Assembly: GCF_050624435.1 (NCBI RefSeq)
Contig: NC_134546.1
Span: 11,617,001 to 11,681,000, forward strand
DNA from: Tenrec ecaudatus
Lineage: Eukaryota; Chordata; Mammalia; Afrosoricida; Tenrecidae
Length of the DNA: 64,000 nt
Direction: 5' to 3'
Shown here: piece by piece, positions 45,401 to 54,382 of the stretch
Layout: each line of letters starts with the position of its first letter
Numbering within the stretch: position 1 is the stretch's first letter
Made by a program: the position numbers and the translations under genes
The notes under the pieces: model-generated
The model's database searches: none
The model's input: only the letters and a program-made list of their open reading frames with translations
Told to the model about the DNA's origin: nothing

Positions 45401-48400
45401 GAAGAGATCAATCTTTGTAGCTTAGATAGTGGCTCACAAATCTTTCTTGCATTTATTGGTGATCATGTGACATGCATGATCCTTTGTGTTTGCTTAGTCC
45501 ACTCTTTTATACACTATCTCAAAAGAGATTAAGACACACTCCACCGAATGTCCCATAACAGAGTAAATAAAATTCATTTCCAAATGGGATTATGGCCACA
45601 GGTTTGGGGTTAGGATTTCAGCAGCAAATATTTTTTGAGAGACAGTCCATTCGTACCAAGTTCACTGCGAATCTAAAGAACTGGACTTTCACTGGGCTCA
45701 CCACCAACTGTATGTCATAGCCACTTCTCACATTTTTTATCACAAAAGTTGCCCACAGTGCTGTAGAAACTTTAAAGGAATTCAGGCATCAAAGTTAAGT
45801 TGGAAAGAAAAATAGTTACACTGCGCAATAAGAACCATTTCCCAGGTCTGTTTATTCCTGTTCTAGGGCAGCACATAATTAGACCAAAAGCCTCCAAAGA
45901 GACTCTCAGAGATAAAGGCAAAGTTGGCGATTCAAACCCACCCACTGCTCCAAGGAAAACTGATGAGGCGGTCTGCTTCCCTAAAGATGGACAGTCGCTA
46001 CTCTGTCCTGTGTGGTCCCTGTGGGGTGGAACTAACTTGTTGGCAGTGGCTTTAGTGGTGCCTCATTAACAAGCTTCAAAAGAAGCAAATAAACACTGAT
46101 TTCTAGACCTCTCCAGTTGGTTAAATTGTTGGTGTGACCGCTAATATTTGAAATTTGCTGACTTTAATTGGAACTCCCGTGGTTCCCGCCCAGGCTTGCT
46201 GACTGGTGTAGTGGTGGACTCTGGAGATGGAGTCACTCACATCTGCCCGGTGTATGAAGGCTTCTCTCTCCCTCACCTCACCCGGAGACTTGACATTGCT
46301 GGGAGGGACATTACCAGATACCTTATCAAGGTAAGTGAGGGAAACATAGGAACCATCAGTGTTACTCTGGGGAGACTAAAGAAACATTCATGGAGACTCC
46401 TGTGTACCAAGAAAAAGCTTTATCTACAAGAGCAATTGGATATTGAGAAAGCATCCCAGTCCAGATCAAGTCCATAAGTCTGATATTAACCCATATGTCC
46501 TATACCAGTCTTTAAAGCCCTCTTCCGATTCGTGAAACACATGCAATGATGCTGAATGCTGGAAGATCACAGGCCAGTGGGTGGGAAATCTTGTGGATCC
46601 AGTGGCAGTGTAACCATCTCAGCGTAGGGTTCTCCACATGGCTTTTCCAGCTTGAGCTCTGGCTCCATCAGCCTCTCTCCATGTGTCTTCTCCACAGGGA
46701 TGTCTCGCAGGGAGTGAGCAGAGAGTGTCTCCCACCTCCAAGGAGGAAATGCAGGAGTTCCCAGAATCCTCAGGAGAAGGCCATGCCCACACAAAGGCCT
46801 CACTGGCTATATCCTGATTGATTCCACCCTCCCTTTCTCTCACAATCCTCTCAAATTGACAACAGATTATATAACTACCACCCCATCTCAATCACATGAT
46901 CTCCTTAAAGTTTGCCAGTAGGAGGTTGAGTACATCGCCGCACATTGCTAACCAGTCATTGGTGTGACCCTCGAGATTTTGCCGTTGAGAATCCCAGCTG
47001 TCCTGTAGGCACTCGTTTGTCCAGCACGCTGTTGCCTGCCTCTGTGTTAGACACGGCACTAGACACTAGGGTAGAGTTTACTGAGTCTTACTTCCATTTC
47101 ATAAACAGACATTGATTGTACGAGCCGATTTTGCTTATTGGAGACCAGTACTAAATACATCTATCTGTTCATTTTCAGATGTTTGTGTGCTTATCAAAAC
47201 TGTCTAAACTTAGGACTCAAATAGTTCTTTGACTTCATAAAAAAGAATACACTTGCTTTTCTAGCTGTTTTATCCACTCATTACTTGTTGTGAACTGAAA
47301 CAGTTCTTTGGTGGCACGCGGGATCCCAGTTTCTGAAGCCGTGAGCACGACGACTGCGTCGTGTGCGGGCAGCCTCAGCAGAGCTGAGCTCCCTGAGGTC
47401 TGCTGTGAACTTACTGCTGTATTTTTAAACAGCTGCTTCTGTTGCGAGGATACGCCTTCAACCATTCAGCTGATTTCGAAACTGTCCGCATGATTAAAGA
47501 AAAGCTGTGTTACGTGGGCTATAACATTGAGCAGGAGCAGAAGTTGGCCTTAGAAACCACAGTATTAGTGGAATCTTACACAGTAAGTATTTTGGGTATA
47601 TTCTATGCCGGGCTGTAATTCTATATGAGGTAACATCTTGAGAATGACCATTTCTGGGATAGCATTTCCAACCGTGTCTTTTACAAGATGGCAGTTTCCT
47701 GAGATGTTGATAAAAGTGTTTCACAAATATGACAAAATAACAATCTATAAATTATCAAGGGCTCATGAGGGAGAGGGGAGTGGGGAGGAAGGGTAAAATA
47801 AAAAGAGGACCTGATGCAAAAGGCTGAAGTGGAGAGCAAATGCTTTGAAAATGATTAGGGCAAAGAATGTACGGATGAGCTTTATACAATTGATGTATGT
47901 ACATGTATGGATTGTGATAAGAGTTGTATGAGCCCCTAATAAAATGTAAAAAAAAAATGTGTTTCGCAAAGTTTTGTACAAGGAGCCCCACTGTCAAATC
48001 CGTTTGGAAGCGGGAAGTTTTGCTTTGCTTGCGATACTGCACAGCGCCTTTGTATGCTGCTCTGTGCCTGCTGCCGGCTGATCTGAGCCTGTTTGTCGAG
48101 TTTCTAAGATTACAGAACCCTTCAGCGTTTCGTGGCATGAGTGTTCTGTAGAACTCGGCAGGCTTGGGGAAGTGGCCATCTTAGAGGGCTGCTTTAATTT
48201 TCAGTAGGCGGCAGTCTTTTCCCGATTTAATCGTAATGAGATGCTTAAAGCAGATGTTAACTTGAAATAAGAGCTAATGAGACCTGGAGCCTTGTTACTG
48301 CCCACAACACAAGGGCAGCTGATCCCACCTGAATGTTTATGGAGCTGCCATCTTAAGCCCGTTACCTTGTAGGCCCCGTCCTTGATCTCATTGTTCCTAA

Positions 48401-51400
48401 ATGAAATAGAGGAATTGGGCAAGAAGAGCAAGTTTTCTCAAACTGTGCCTTGCTACCTGTAAATAGTCACAGGTATGTGCAAGGTGAGCTATTAGAAAGA
48501 ATGTTAAATGTTTAAAAATTAGATCATTTTATTTTTAAAAAGTTAACAACCCAGATAGGGTGATGACACCCATTTTGCAGCTCATTCATCTTCAGACCTG
48601 CCCGCTTCTCTTGAAGTTTCCCTGACAGTTTCCCTGTGTTTCTAATGTCTCACCTGCCAGGCTGGGTTTGGAGGAAAGTGGCCCAAGGCGAAGAATGAGA
48701 GTGAGGCTTTTTTATTCCTCCCTCCTTTCTCAAAGAATTGCAGGTCGTTTACAAAATATGTGGCTCAGATGTCAAGCACTAAAGTCAGAAGAGAAACGGG
48801 GGCAAAAAATAAAGGAAGGCCAGCTGGTCTTCTCAGCTTCCTGGTCTCGCTCGTTGTAAGAGCGGGAGAAATCTCCCCCTTGGCGTTCCGGGAAGCCCAC
48901 GTTCAGGAGCCGGAGTGCACAGAGAAGAGAGTTTTGCTAATAACACCTTGACACTGATGTTTGTACAGACAGCTTTGACCTTGAAAATGAAAAAAAAAAT
49001 TATTTTTTTCTTTTCCATTCTGAACTTTTAACAATTCAAATGCTTTGTGGGTTATTTGTAGACAAAACAAATAGAGAGCAAATATATTAGGCTCGCTTGC
49101 TTTACTTTGTCTTCTGGGAAGTTAACTTTGGAATCTAGATGTAATGTAATTACATTATTCCAAGTAACTATCGTGTAGGAAGTGTTCATGTAAAGCTAAT
49201 TCAGCTGCGTCACGTGCCCGCCACACTGACACTGCATGTTACTTGGTCAGTTTATTGCATTGTGAGATGGTGGGGGCAGAAGAGGAGTTTCCACTTGGCA
49301 TTTCTCATTTAATTAGATATAAACATGGAGTGACCAACCACGCATTTTCTGCACAAACATTTCTGTTAATGATATCTGACTTAATACCTAAATCTTAGTT
49401 ACTTAAGTTTTATTTATCAGTTATTTAACATTTAATAGAGCCTACTAAGTAGATACAGTAAAATTCACTAATAGAAAGGATCAGTGTCTTGTCAACATTT
49501 TGTATCATAAAGCATGTTTAGAATTAAATGATTAGGCAGAAGTAGCCACATTTTTGCCATGTGTTTTAGTGGCAAAATAGTAAAGTTTTACGGAGTAGGG
49601 AAGTAAATTAGGACATACTTTGTTTAGTGTATCTGTGCTATGTGGTAAAAATATCTATAGACACAAATGTGTTGGGATTAAGACAGGCAACATTAACCTA
49701 AGTCAGCTCGGTGCAGTGGTTGGTTGCTCAGCGCCCTCTGTCTGCACTGCCGTGCACTGCACTGCACTCAGAATGGCCCTGCATTAGTGATGTCACCAAG
49801 TTTCCTCATATTCTTGGTATTTGGGGTGTACCATTTCCTAAAGGCAGAACAGAGTATGATAATAGGAATACATTTTTATTTTATTCTCCCCAAAAAATGT
49901 GTTTTAGGGGAAAGTGTTGCTGGCATCGATCTTGTTCACAGAATAGCTGTGTAGAATTTCAGAGGTTATGCAGCCTTTCCGGTCTGTTGCTGACCAGTCC
50001 CTGGTTGTTCTCGGTTTCCAGCTCCCAGATGGCCGCATTATCAAAGTTGGGGGAGAGAGATTTGAAGCACCGGAAGCTTTATTCCAGCCTCACTTGATCA
50101 ATGTTGAAGGAGTGGGTGTTGCCGAACTGCTCTTTAACACAATTCAAGCGGCTGACATTGACACCAGGTACATTGGAGATGGAGGCTTCATGCGGTGGTT
50201 AGAGATGGTTTCAAAGGCAGTTACCAGAAATAGATCAGAGGGAAATGGTTCAACCAGGTTGTCTCTTTCATCACTTTCATTCTTTGCTTGCTTGGTTTCT
50301 TTCTCTTTTTTTTTTTTTTAATCACTTACATTTTTTAAGAGAAAAGACAATCATTTTTGCAACTGATCGTGTCTGTGTTGTATCATGTCTGAGGAGATCC
50401 TTAACGTTATTTGGAACTAATTTCAAACTTGGAGAAAAGTTGCGAGGAGAGTGAAATGTGTGCATGCTCAGCGTCCCAGTCGACAGGTCTGGGTGTGGGT
50501 TTTAGCGCTCTCACTCTCTTTTGCCCCTGGGCCATCCGAGAGGAGGCTGTGTGCTTCAGCCCCCTTCATTCCCTAAACCCGGTTGTATTTCTAAGAACCA
50601 AGATCGCCTTGGATAAGCACTGTGTACTTGGCTGGTTCAGGGGCTTTGTCGTCAGTGTGTTTTCAGCTACCATCTAGATTTCAGTGTGCTTGTTGCTCCC
50701 ATAATGCCCTGCATAGTGCCCCCCACTGTAGGATCCAGTCTAGGCTCACACACAGTTCAGTTGTCATGTCTCGTGTGCTCCCTGGAGTTGGTTGTGACTC
50801 AGGGTGCCGGGGACAGAACAGAGCTATAGTCATGAAGGCAGCAGGCCTCTCCTGGAGTGCCCGGGCAGCTCAGCCGGCAGCCCTTGGTGCCACCATGACT
50901 CCATAGCATGTCCTTGTCCCTCTCTTCTGGCACAGTTCCTCGGTTTTCCATGGCACTGATACCTTTGCGGAGTAGAGAACCTACCGATGACTGTAGATCA
51001 ATCTTCTCAATTTGATTAACTGTGCATTGGGGGCTGAAATACCACATATGCAATAGTGGCTTACCGGAGCATCACTTCCAGGTGTCTGTCTGCCCTGTAT
51101 TAGTGACATTAGGGCTGAGTGCTGGAGTCATTTTGTAATGGAGTTAACAAAAAACCGGAAGCCCACTGGAGGCCAACGTGCGTGACTCAGCAGCAGCCCA
51201 GCTTTGCTGTACGGAAAGTTCCCCAGAGCCTGCCTGCCTCTCTCAGCCACCCTCCCGCTCTACTCCAGGTGCAGTGCCTTTGGGTTGTGCTGTGAGGACC
51301 ACAGCGGAGACTTACAGGAAGCAGTCGCGCACTTAGTCCAAAACAAGAGCAGGCAGCCTCGGGGCAAAGACGCGCACGGGAAAACGGGGCTGGTACTCAA

Positions 51401-53481
51401 ATCAGAGTAGAACCTGGTTCCCGAGTGTTAGGAACTACACCCCGCCCAGTGGGTGTGAGAACCCGGGCACATCCCGGGATTCATGTGTGCATGCGTGTTA
51501 GTGATATTTGCTAGAAAATGTAGTGTGCTTGAGAAGTGGTTTTATCAAAGTGGTGCGAATGTTTCTCCATAGAGAATGTTAGCTAACAATAGCAGTTGTA
51601 GTGAGCGTCGAACTGGGAGCTTTCTGTGCAGAATTTCATTTCTCCTGGCGGCCTCCTGAGGCCAACATGCATAGCAGTAACCTTGAGAGGCTCTTTGGCT
51701 CCTCTGAAACCCCAAATGAACGCCGATGGTTTCTCCCTAGGTCTGAATTCTACAAGCATATTGTGCTTTCTGGAGGATCGACTATGTACCCTGGGCTGCC
51801 TTCCCGGCTGGAACGGGAGCTTAAACAGCTTTACTTGGAGCGCGTTCTGAAGGGAGACGTGGAAAAGCTTTCTGTGAGTATCCGGCACCCGCTGATGATG
51901 GACTTCCAATGTCCTGTAAATCTGTCCAGCCACTAGAGGGAGCACGAAGTCCTCCTTAAACAAATCCCGCTTGGAAGAGGCGATGGGAAGATTTAAGTGC
52001 TTCATCGCAAGCTCTGTCCCAGGACGGTCTGAAAGTGAAAGGAACCGTGCTGGCGAAGTGGTTCCACGTCGGGCTGCCGACCGCCAGGTCAGCAGTTCGT
52101 AACCGCCAGCCAGTTCCCCTCGGCAGAGAAAGAGCTGCCTGGAGCAAGTAGGCTCGCGGTGACTGGGACGGTGCTCTGGCGAAGAGCGGGAGTACTATCC
52201 GCGGGGTCAGGCTGCGCCTGCTACAATCTGGGTCTTTGGTTTGGTGGCATGTTAAGGAGGTGGAAGCAGCGATGGAGCAAGAGGGTCTCCAGAGGGTGGA
52301 AAGGGAGTGAGAGACAAAGCAGCGAATGGAGAGAGCTTCAGAAAGAGCCGTTTCCCTTAGAGTACAGGAGGGCCGGGCACAGCTATATTTTGTAAATAAA
52401 ATCCTACGCACAGCCCGGCTCCAGGTGTCTGTGGTTGACGTCCTACTGCCCCAGGCCGGGCACTGGGTAGTTAGCGGAGACCACCTGGGCCTCAACATTG
52501 CTGGGGGGTCTCTATAGAAATAGTGCTCCACCCACCCCCACCCCGGGAGAAGCACTGAGACAGTGACTGGCTAGCCTGTGCCACCGGTACCTGCTTCCTG
52601 CAGAGCATTCATGCGACATCGTCGACGTGCACTGACTTGGAGCCCGTGTCAGTGTTGGCGGATCGCACCCATGGGGGTTGGGGGAGGGAAGAACGCCTGG
52701 AGTTTCCACAACGAACTCCGTGGTTTTGCTTGGTTTGTCATTTTGGTTAGTGTGCTCCTGTCTCCAGTGTCCCTGTGATTTGTTCTGACCATATTTGGCC
52801 CTGTTTATTTTGAGAACATTTCACTTGAATCTGAGTCAATAGAAAGTGAGCTTTGCTTATAAGAAAAGAACTTCAATTTTCTCTTATTGCACTAGATTAG
52901 AATTGGAGAGGCTTTAAACCGCAAAGAAAACTTACAAATCCTCCTGTGGAAACTCTTCAGTTGACAGTGAGGTGACACTCTGTCTGTCTGTAGGTAAAAC
53001 CTCGATAAGCAGGTAATCAGGGCTCAGGGAGTTGGATTGTCAGGAGAGAAGGTCCCAGTCGTTCCTCTCAGAGTGAGAGTGCTGCTGGGACGATGATGGG
53101 CTGCAGGGGTGAACCAGGGCTGGAACGGGTGCAGGAGACTCTCCTGGACTTTGAGCAACTGACCTACGTACTCCTCGGATACCAAATGCCGCTGTCCTGC
53201 TGCCCCCACCCCCAACCCCAACCCCGGTCTGCTCTGGGGACTCACTAGGAGTGTCTGGAAATGTTGTGGGAATGCAGAGCACACTACATTCTGCCTTCTT
53301 CCTCCTTCAGAAATTCAAGATCCGCATTGAAGACCCCCCTCGCAGGAAGCACATGGTGTTCCTTGGTGGCGCCGTCCTAGCGGACATCATGAAAGATAAA
53401 GACAACTTTTGGATGACCCGGCAAGAATATCAGGAAAAGGGGGTCCGTGTGCTCGAGAAGCTTGGTGTGACTGTCCGGTAA
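27409..53481 (+). CDS. ACTR2: ACTR2 - actin-related protein 2 (Arp2), complete spliced gene
   Basis: The coding sequence joins 27409-27456, 35980-36090, 41608-41823, 45095-45167, 46194-46330, 47433-47582, 50022-50167, 51741-51873 and 53311-53481 (TAA included). It gives exactly 394 codons, the canonical Arp2 length, with GT-AG at every intron. Intron phases in order are 0,0,0,1,0,0,2,0. Visible actin-fold nucleotide motifs are phosphate loop 1 DNGTG (residues 12-16), phosphate loop 2 DSGDG (158-162), the adenosine-side KVGGERF (about 253-259) and [10 protein letters not shown] (303-312). Arp2 forms an actin-like pair with Arp3 in the cytoplasmic Arp2/3 complex, which nucleates branched actin filaments after activation by WASP-family proteins. 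The start has a strong Kozak context (A at -3, G at +4) and there is no upstream ATG in the likely 5' UTR. I see no stop, frameshift or lost motif. A five-codon microexon gives a predicted 399-residue isoform. Confidence 0.98.
28440..28870. mobile_element. Cluster of three AfroSINE fragments
   Basis: About 28,440-28,575 is a plus-strand tail half (cttctactcccgtaacgattg, tttataggcccctgtgagtgg). About 28,585-28,735 is a minus copy (atctttacgggagtagaaagc ending ccaccagggctcctt). About 28,736-28,870 is a second, decayed minus copy (ttttgactcatagtgaccgtc). Successive insertions are likely. Confidence 0.75.
29795..29871. mobile_element. Short palindromic MITE, mariner-like
   Basis: Termini gaggggtctttgaaaaagtt and catggactctttgacctctc are inverted repeats, extended inward by catggaaaa / ttttccatg. 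Related to the copy at 20,454. Confidence 0.65.
30672..30885 (+). mobile_element. AfroSINE
   Basis: Plus copy: taggagcccgggtggcagcc, aggtcagcagtttggaaccacc, ggctttctactcctgtaaag, cctgcagggtcgccatgag, gactcagtggcagtgagtt. Confidence 0.9.
30886..31058 (+). mobile_element. AfroSINE, in tandem with the previous copy
   Basis: Plus copy: caggagtcttggtggtgtagtgg, gggtcagcagcttgaagtcacc, ctctgtcctaggggccg, gtcagaatcagctaggtcg. It follows the preceding SINE with almost no gap. Confidence 0.82.
31862..32051 (-). mobile_element. SPIN-type hAT element, 190-bp deletion derivative
   Basis: CAGTGGTTCTCAACCTTCCT ... CCACAGGTTGAGAACCACTG: the outer 17 bp are perfect inverted repeats. It reads on the minus strand relative to the 5183 copy and lacks most of the interior. 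The flanks (tttcagag and cactagag) share only half of an 8-bp duplication. Confidence 0.85.
33186..33459 (+). mobile_element. L1-type LINE 3' end, 270 bp (family A)
   Basis: From gatctacatttaaccccctccc to ccccaataaaatgatttttaaaa, the last segment of the family. It lies in ACTR2 intron 1. Confidence 0.85.
34110..34340 (-). mobile_element. AfroSINE
   Basis: Minus copy: gagtcgattccagctcacgtg, ctgcagggcagagtagaattgg, acactgtaaacctttccagg, tggtggttttgaataactgac, ending ccaccaggctcctc. Confidence 0.83.
34345..34560 (+). mobile_element. RTE-clade LINE 5' fragment
   Basis: gaggtttcagcagagcttccag, gaagaaagtccaggtgatctac and accatcagccagcaaatccc followed by tatggatcaccacag correspond to the 5' leader of afrotherian RTE elements as I remember it. 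Confidence 0.5.
34560..34722 (+). mobile_element. AfroSINE
   Basis: Plus copy inside the RTE remnant: ctggttgtgtagtgcttacg, cacagttcgaaaccaccagc, taaactgttacagtcttgg, cacaggggcagttcagcc. Confidence 0.82.
34735..34960 (+). mobile_element. RTE-clade LINE 3' coding fragment
   Basis: tcaggagggatcagtctctgg, ttggtcaaggggagagcc, agtggatggagccaaagctg and gactgtaaggatgacacac follow the end of RTE ORF2. Together with the 5' fragment at 34,345 this suggests an internally deleted copy. Confidence 0.5.
35980..36090 (+). CDS. ACTR2: ACTR2 exon 2 (residues 17-53)
   Basis: 37 codons starting [10 protein letters not shown] and ending GNIEIK, flanked by ttccag and gtaata. It is actin subdomain 1/2 sequence and ends in the region equivalent to the actin DNase-binding loop. 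The downstream phase-0 intron lets a 3n microexon be added without changing frame. Confidence 0.97.
37825..37839 (+). CDS. ACTR2: ACTR2 alternative 15-nt microexon (adds NNKKM)
   Basis: AATAACAAAAAGATG is preceded by a pyrimidine-rich tract ending in tag and followed by a strong donor, gtaagtgagg. Both flanking intron halves are phase 0, so inclusion inserts Asn-Asn-Lys-Lys-Met between Lys53 and Asp54 with no frame change. The human gene is known to make a 399-residue isoform that differs by a five-residue insertion here; I recall the same peptide but cannot check it. The insertion falls in subdomain 2, near the D-loop region. Use of the exon in this species is inferred from its splice sites. 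Confidence 0.82.
39305..39505 (-). mobile_element. AfroSINE
   Basis: Minus copy in intron 2: ctcactgcccttgagtcaag, gacaggagcagacagcctcat, gtgggtttggactgctgacc, gtgtggttagcagcccattg. Confidence 0.87.
39815..40018 (-). mobile_element. AfroSINE
   Basis: Minus copy: cactgctggtgagtccatttc, gatcctacaggacagagtagc, ggcttcactgctgggtttcc, gttagcaggggagcacttacc. Confidence 0.72.
40019..40207 (-). mobile_element. AfroSINE, in tandem with the previous copy
   Basis: Minus copy: gctgctggtaggctgattcc, gagcaggcggcctcatctttt, cagttagcagccccccgc, ending ccaccagagctcctt. Confidence 0.82.
41608..41823 (+). CDS. ACTR2: ACTR2 exon 3 (residues 54-125)
   Basis: 72 codons from [10 protein letters not shown] to NREKIVE, the largest coding exon, flanked by ttctag and gtaggt. 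It contains the Arp2 segment [13 protein letters not shown], equivalent to the conserved actin helix in subdomain 1, and the LLTEPPMNP strand that actin shares. Confidence 0.98.
42905..43110 (+). mobile_element. AfroSINE
   Basis: Plus copy in intron 3: caggtcagcagtttgaaac, ctcggaagcccacaggggcc, catgtcctgtagtgtcgcc. A small tandem repeat (cttatcttcacccctgtgaagataag) makes a local palindrome. Confidence 0.78.
43550..43842 (+). mobile_element. L1-type LINE 3' end, 293 bp, 23-bp TSD
   Basis: Family A 3' end in intron 3, from cggatatacatgtgacctcc to cctaataaaacgtttt. A 23-bp duplication, including agtaaaagacagcggaag, lies at 43527-43549 and 43843-43865. The long, A-leading duplication is typical of L1 target-primed reverse transcription. 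The exact duplication implies a recent insertion. Confidence 0.92.
45095..45167 (+). CDS. ACTR2: ACTR2 exon 4 (residues 126-149 and first base of Gly150)
   Basis: 73 nt reading [10 protein letters not shown] through LTLYAQ, then a single G that pairs with GC of the next exon to make Gly150. It is flanked by tttccag and gtaagc, so the following intron is phase 1. Confidence 0.97.
45168..46193 (+). other. ACTR2: ACTR2 intron 4 (1.0 kb)
   Basis: A phase-1 intron, gtaagc to gcccag. A degenerate AfroSINE lies at about 45,925-46,066. The first 750 bp hold nothing that I recognise. Confidence 0.88.
45925..46066 (+). mobile_element. AfroSINE, degenerate
   Basis: Plus copy in intron 4: ttggcgattcaaacccacc, ctctgtcctgtgtggtccctg, tgttggcagtggctttag. 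Confidence 0.65.
46194..46330 (+). CDS. ACTR2: ACTR2 exon 5 (residues 150-195)
   Basis: 137 nt from [13 protein letters not shown] to TRYLIK. DSGDG (158-162) is phosphate loop 2, which contacts the nucleotide phosphates in the actin fold. The donor gtaagt is followed only 29 bp later by an ERVL-type LTR. Confidence 0.98.
46331..47432 (+). other. ACTR2: ACTR2 intron 5 (1.1 kb), half of it an LTR
   Basis: A phase-0 intron, gtaagt to aaacag. The LTR at 46,360-46,882 makes up almost half of its length. The remaining 46,883-47,432 shows no recognisable repeat or gene. Confidence 0.88.
46360..46882 (+). mobile_element. ERVL/MLT2-like LTR beside the exon 5 donor
   Basis: TGTTACTCTGGGGAGACTAAAG ... 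ATAACTACCACC, collinear with the 23,766 LTR (gagcaattggatattgagaaag, tggatccagtggcagtg). The last base of the CA end is changed. No clear duplication. The start is 29 bp after the exon 5/intron 5 boundary. Confidence 0.85.
47433..47582 (+). CDS. ACTR2: ACTR2 exon 6 (residues 196-245)
   Basis: 50 codons from [10 protein letters not shown] to TTVLVESYT. The exon carries Tyr202 and the Thr237-Thr238 pair, the Arp2 positions reported to be phosphorylated when the complex is primed for activation. All three are intact. It is flanked by aaacag and gtaagt. Confidence 0.98.
47583..50021 (+). other. ACTR2: ACTR2 intron 6 (2.4 kb)
   Basis: A phase-0 intron, gtaagt to tttccag. An L1 3' end sits at 47,728-47,953. 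From 47,971 to 50,021 I see only AT-rich sequence with no gene or repeat that I can name. Confidence 0.88.
47728..47953 (+). mobile_element. L1-type LINE 3' end, 226 bp, in intron 6
   Basis: Family A terminus ending gcccctaataaaatg plus A's. An imperfect duplication, aaaagtgtttcacaaa (47712-47727) and aaaatgtgtttcgcaaa (47954-47970), flanks it. Confidence 0.85.
50022..50167 (+). CDS. ACTR2: ACTR2 exon 7 (residues 246-293 and two bases of Arg294)
   Basis: 146 nt from [20 protein letters not shown] to AADIDT plus AG of Arg294, flanked by tttccag and gtacat (phase 2). The KVGGERF segment contributes to the adenine side of the nucleotide pocket in the actin fold. Confidence 0.98.
50168..51740 (+). 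other. ACTR2: ACTR2 intron 7 (1.6 kb)
   Basis: A phase-2 intron, gtacat to ccctag. Apart from a probable AfroSINE fragment near 50.78-50.91 kb, I see no recognisable feature. Confidence 0.85.
50780..50910 (-). mobile_element. Probable AfroSINE fragment
   Basis: gagttggttgtgactcaggg, cggggacagaacagagc and the head-like ggtgccaccatgactcc. Decayed. Confidence 0.45.
51741..51873 (+). CDS. ACTR2: ACTR2 exon 8 (residues 294-338)
   Basis: 133 nt from (R)[19 protein letters not shown] to GDVEKLS, flanked by ccctag and gtgagt. [10 protein letters not shown] is the conserved actin-family loop that lines the nucleotide site. Confidence 0.98.
51874..53310 (+). other. ACTR2: ACTR2 intron 8 (1.4 kb)
   Basis: A phase-0 intron, gtgagt to cttcag. 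It has an AfroSINE-like stretch at about 52,040-52,200. The rest, including a GC-rich part near 52.4-52.7 kb, has no feature I can support. Confidence 0.85.
52040..52200 (+). mobile_element. AfroSINE, degenerate
   Basis: Plus copy in intron 8: gtgctggcgaagtggttcc, gctgccgaccgccaggtcag, agttcgtaaccgccagcc, then a decayed tail. Confidence 0.65.
53311..53481 (+). CDS. ACTR2: ACTR2 exon 9, coding part (residues 339-394 and stop)
   Basis: 56 codons from [13 protein letters not shown] to LEKLGVTVR followed by TAA. It includes [14 protein letters not shown], the actin-family helix and loop of subdomain 3, and the Arp2-type C-terminus in place of the usual actin CF ending. Confidence 0.98.
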   Translation, partial: KFKIRIEDPPRRKHMVFLGGAVLADIMKDKDNFWMTRQEYQEKGVRVLEKLGVTVR

Positions 53482-54376
53482 ACCCCAGGGCCTGTCACCC
53501 ATTGCCCCCCCCACCCCTCCCCCCACAGCTTTCTGGTTTCCGTCACTGCCCGTTTCTGACGGCCTCCTGCTCTGCGACCTGGAACCGTTCCCCCCCACTC
53601 CCCTCCCCCCCAATGTACCCTGCCTGTGTCATATGGCTGCCAAGGCCCGCTTTCTCTCTGGGGCCTGTTCAGTGGTAAATCCGACTGTTGACTCGAACCC
53701 CTGACCTCCAGACAAACCCAGCACAGAGAATCAGTCTGCAGTTTGTTTCTCCTTCCTTTGGCTTTAGAGCCTTCCTGTAGGCCTGCTCCGCTGCCCTCCT
53801 GTAGTCTCGGGCGCACTAGGTGGCTTGCCTTTGTTAGCATCCACAAAACTCTAAGGGCGCTTTTACAGGTCCCTAGGAAGGCGGGGTGGGGATGGGCGAG
53901 CAGTGCAGCCTGAACCCTATCCAGCATTCTCTGAGTGTAGTGTGCTCTTGGAGCGTGACTGCAGCTTCCTCAGAGCCTCCCCATAGGCACGTCATCAGAG
54001 GGGGGCTGTTGGGCGCAGACCTGAATGTTGGAGGGAGGGTTTGTTTAGGGTGGGGGGAGGGCCTTTTGATTTTTATTTTGAATTTTATGTACTGTGTTCC
54101 CATATGGTATCAGAAAGCAAGTGTGCTATGCCCTTACCATGTGACTTAGGGATTTAGTTGTTTTTCAGTCAACTCTCAACCAGGCCTAGGCTTCGGAAGA
54201 TCGATCAGTGAAACAGTAACGCTTAAAACCTACTGTTGGAAATTCAAATTACTTAGGGGAAAAGGTGCTTACGAGCTGGGGTTTTCTAAGGGCTCTGTCT
54301 ATTCCAGGAGCATTAGGGAATCCAGTGCCAAGTACCATTCTTGCAAATGATTCTTAAAGCTGTCATGTGCTTATTT

Positions 54377-54382
54377 AATAAA
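54377..54382 (+). terminator. ACTR2: Proximal poly(A) signal candidate of ACTR2
   Basis: AATAAA about 0.9 kb after the stop. It would give a short 3' UTR. Confidence 0.4.

Noticed and set aside
51956-52555. 199-residue minus-strand ORF in ACTR2 intron 8
   Set aside because: Low-complexity Ser/Arg/Leu/Pro composition, no domain, partly over an AfroSINE; antisense within an intron.
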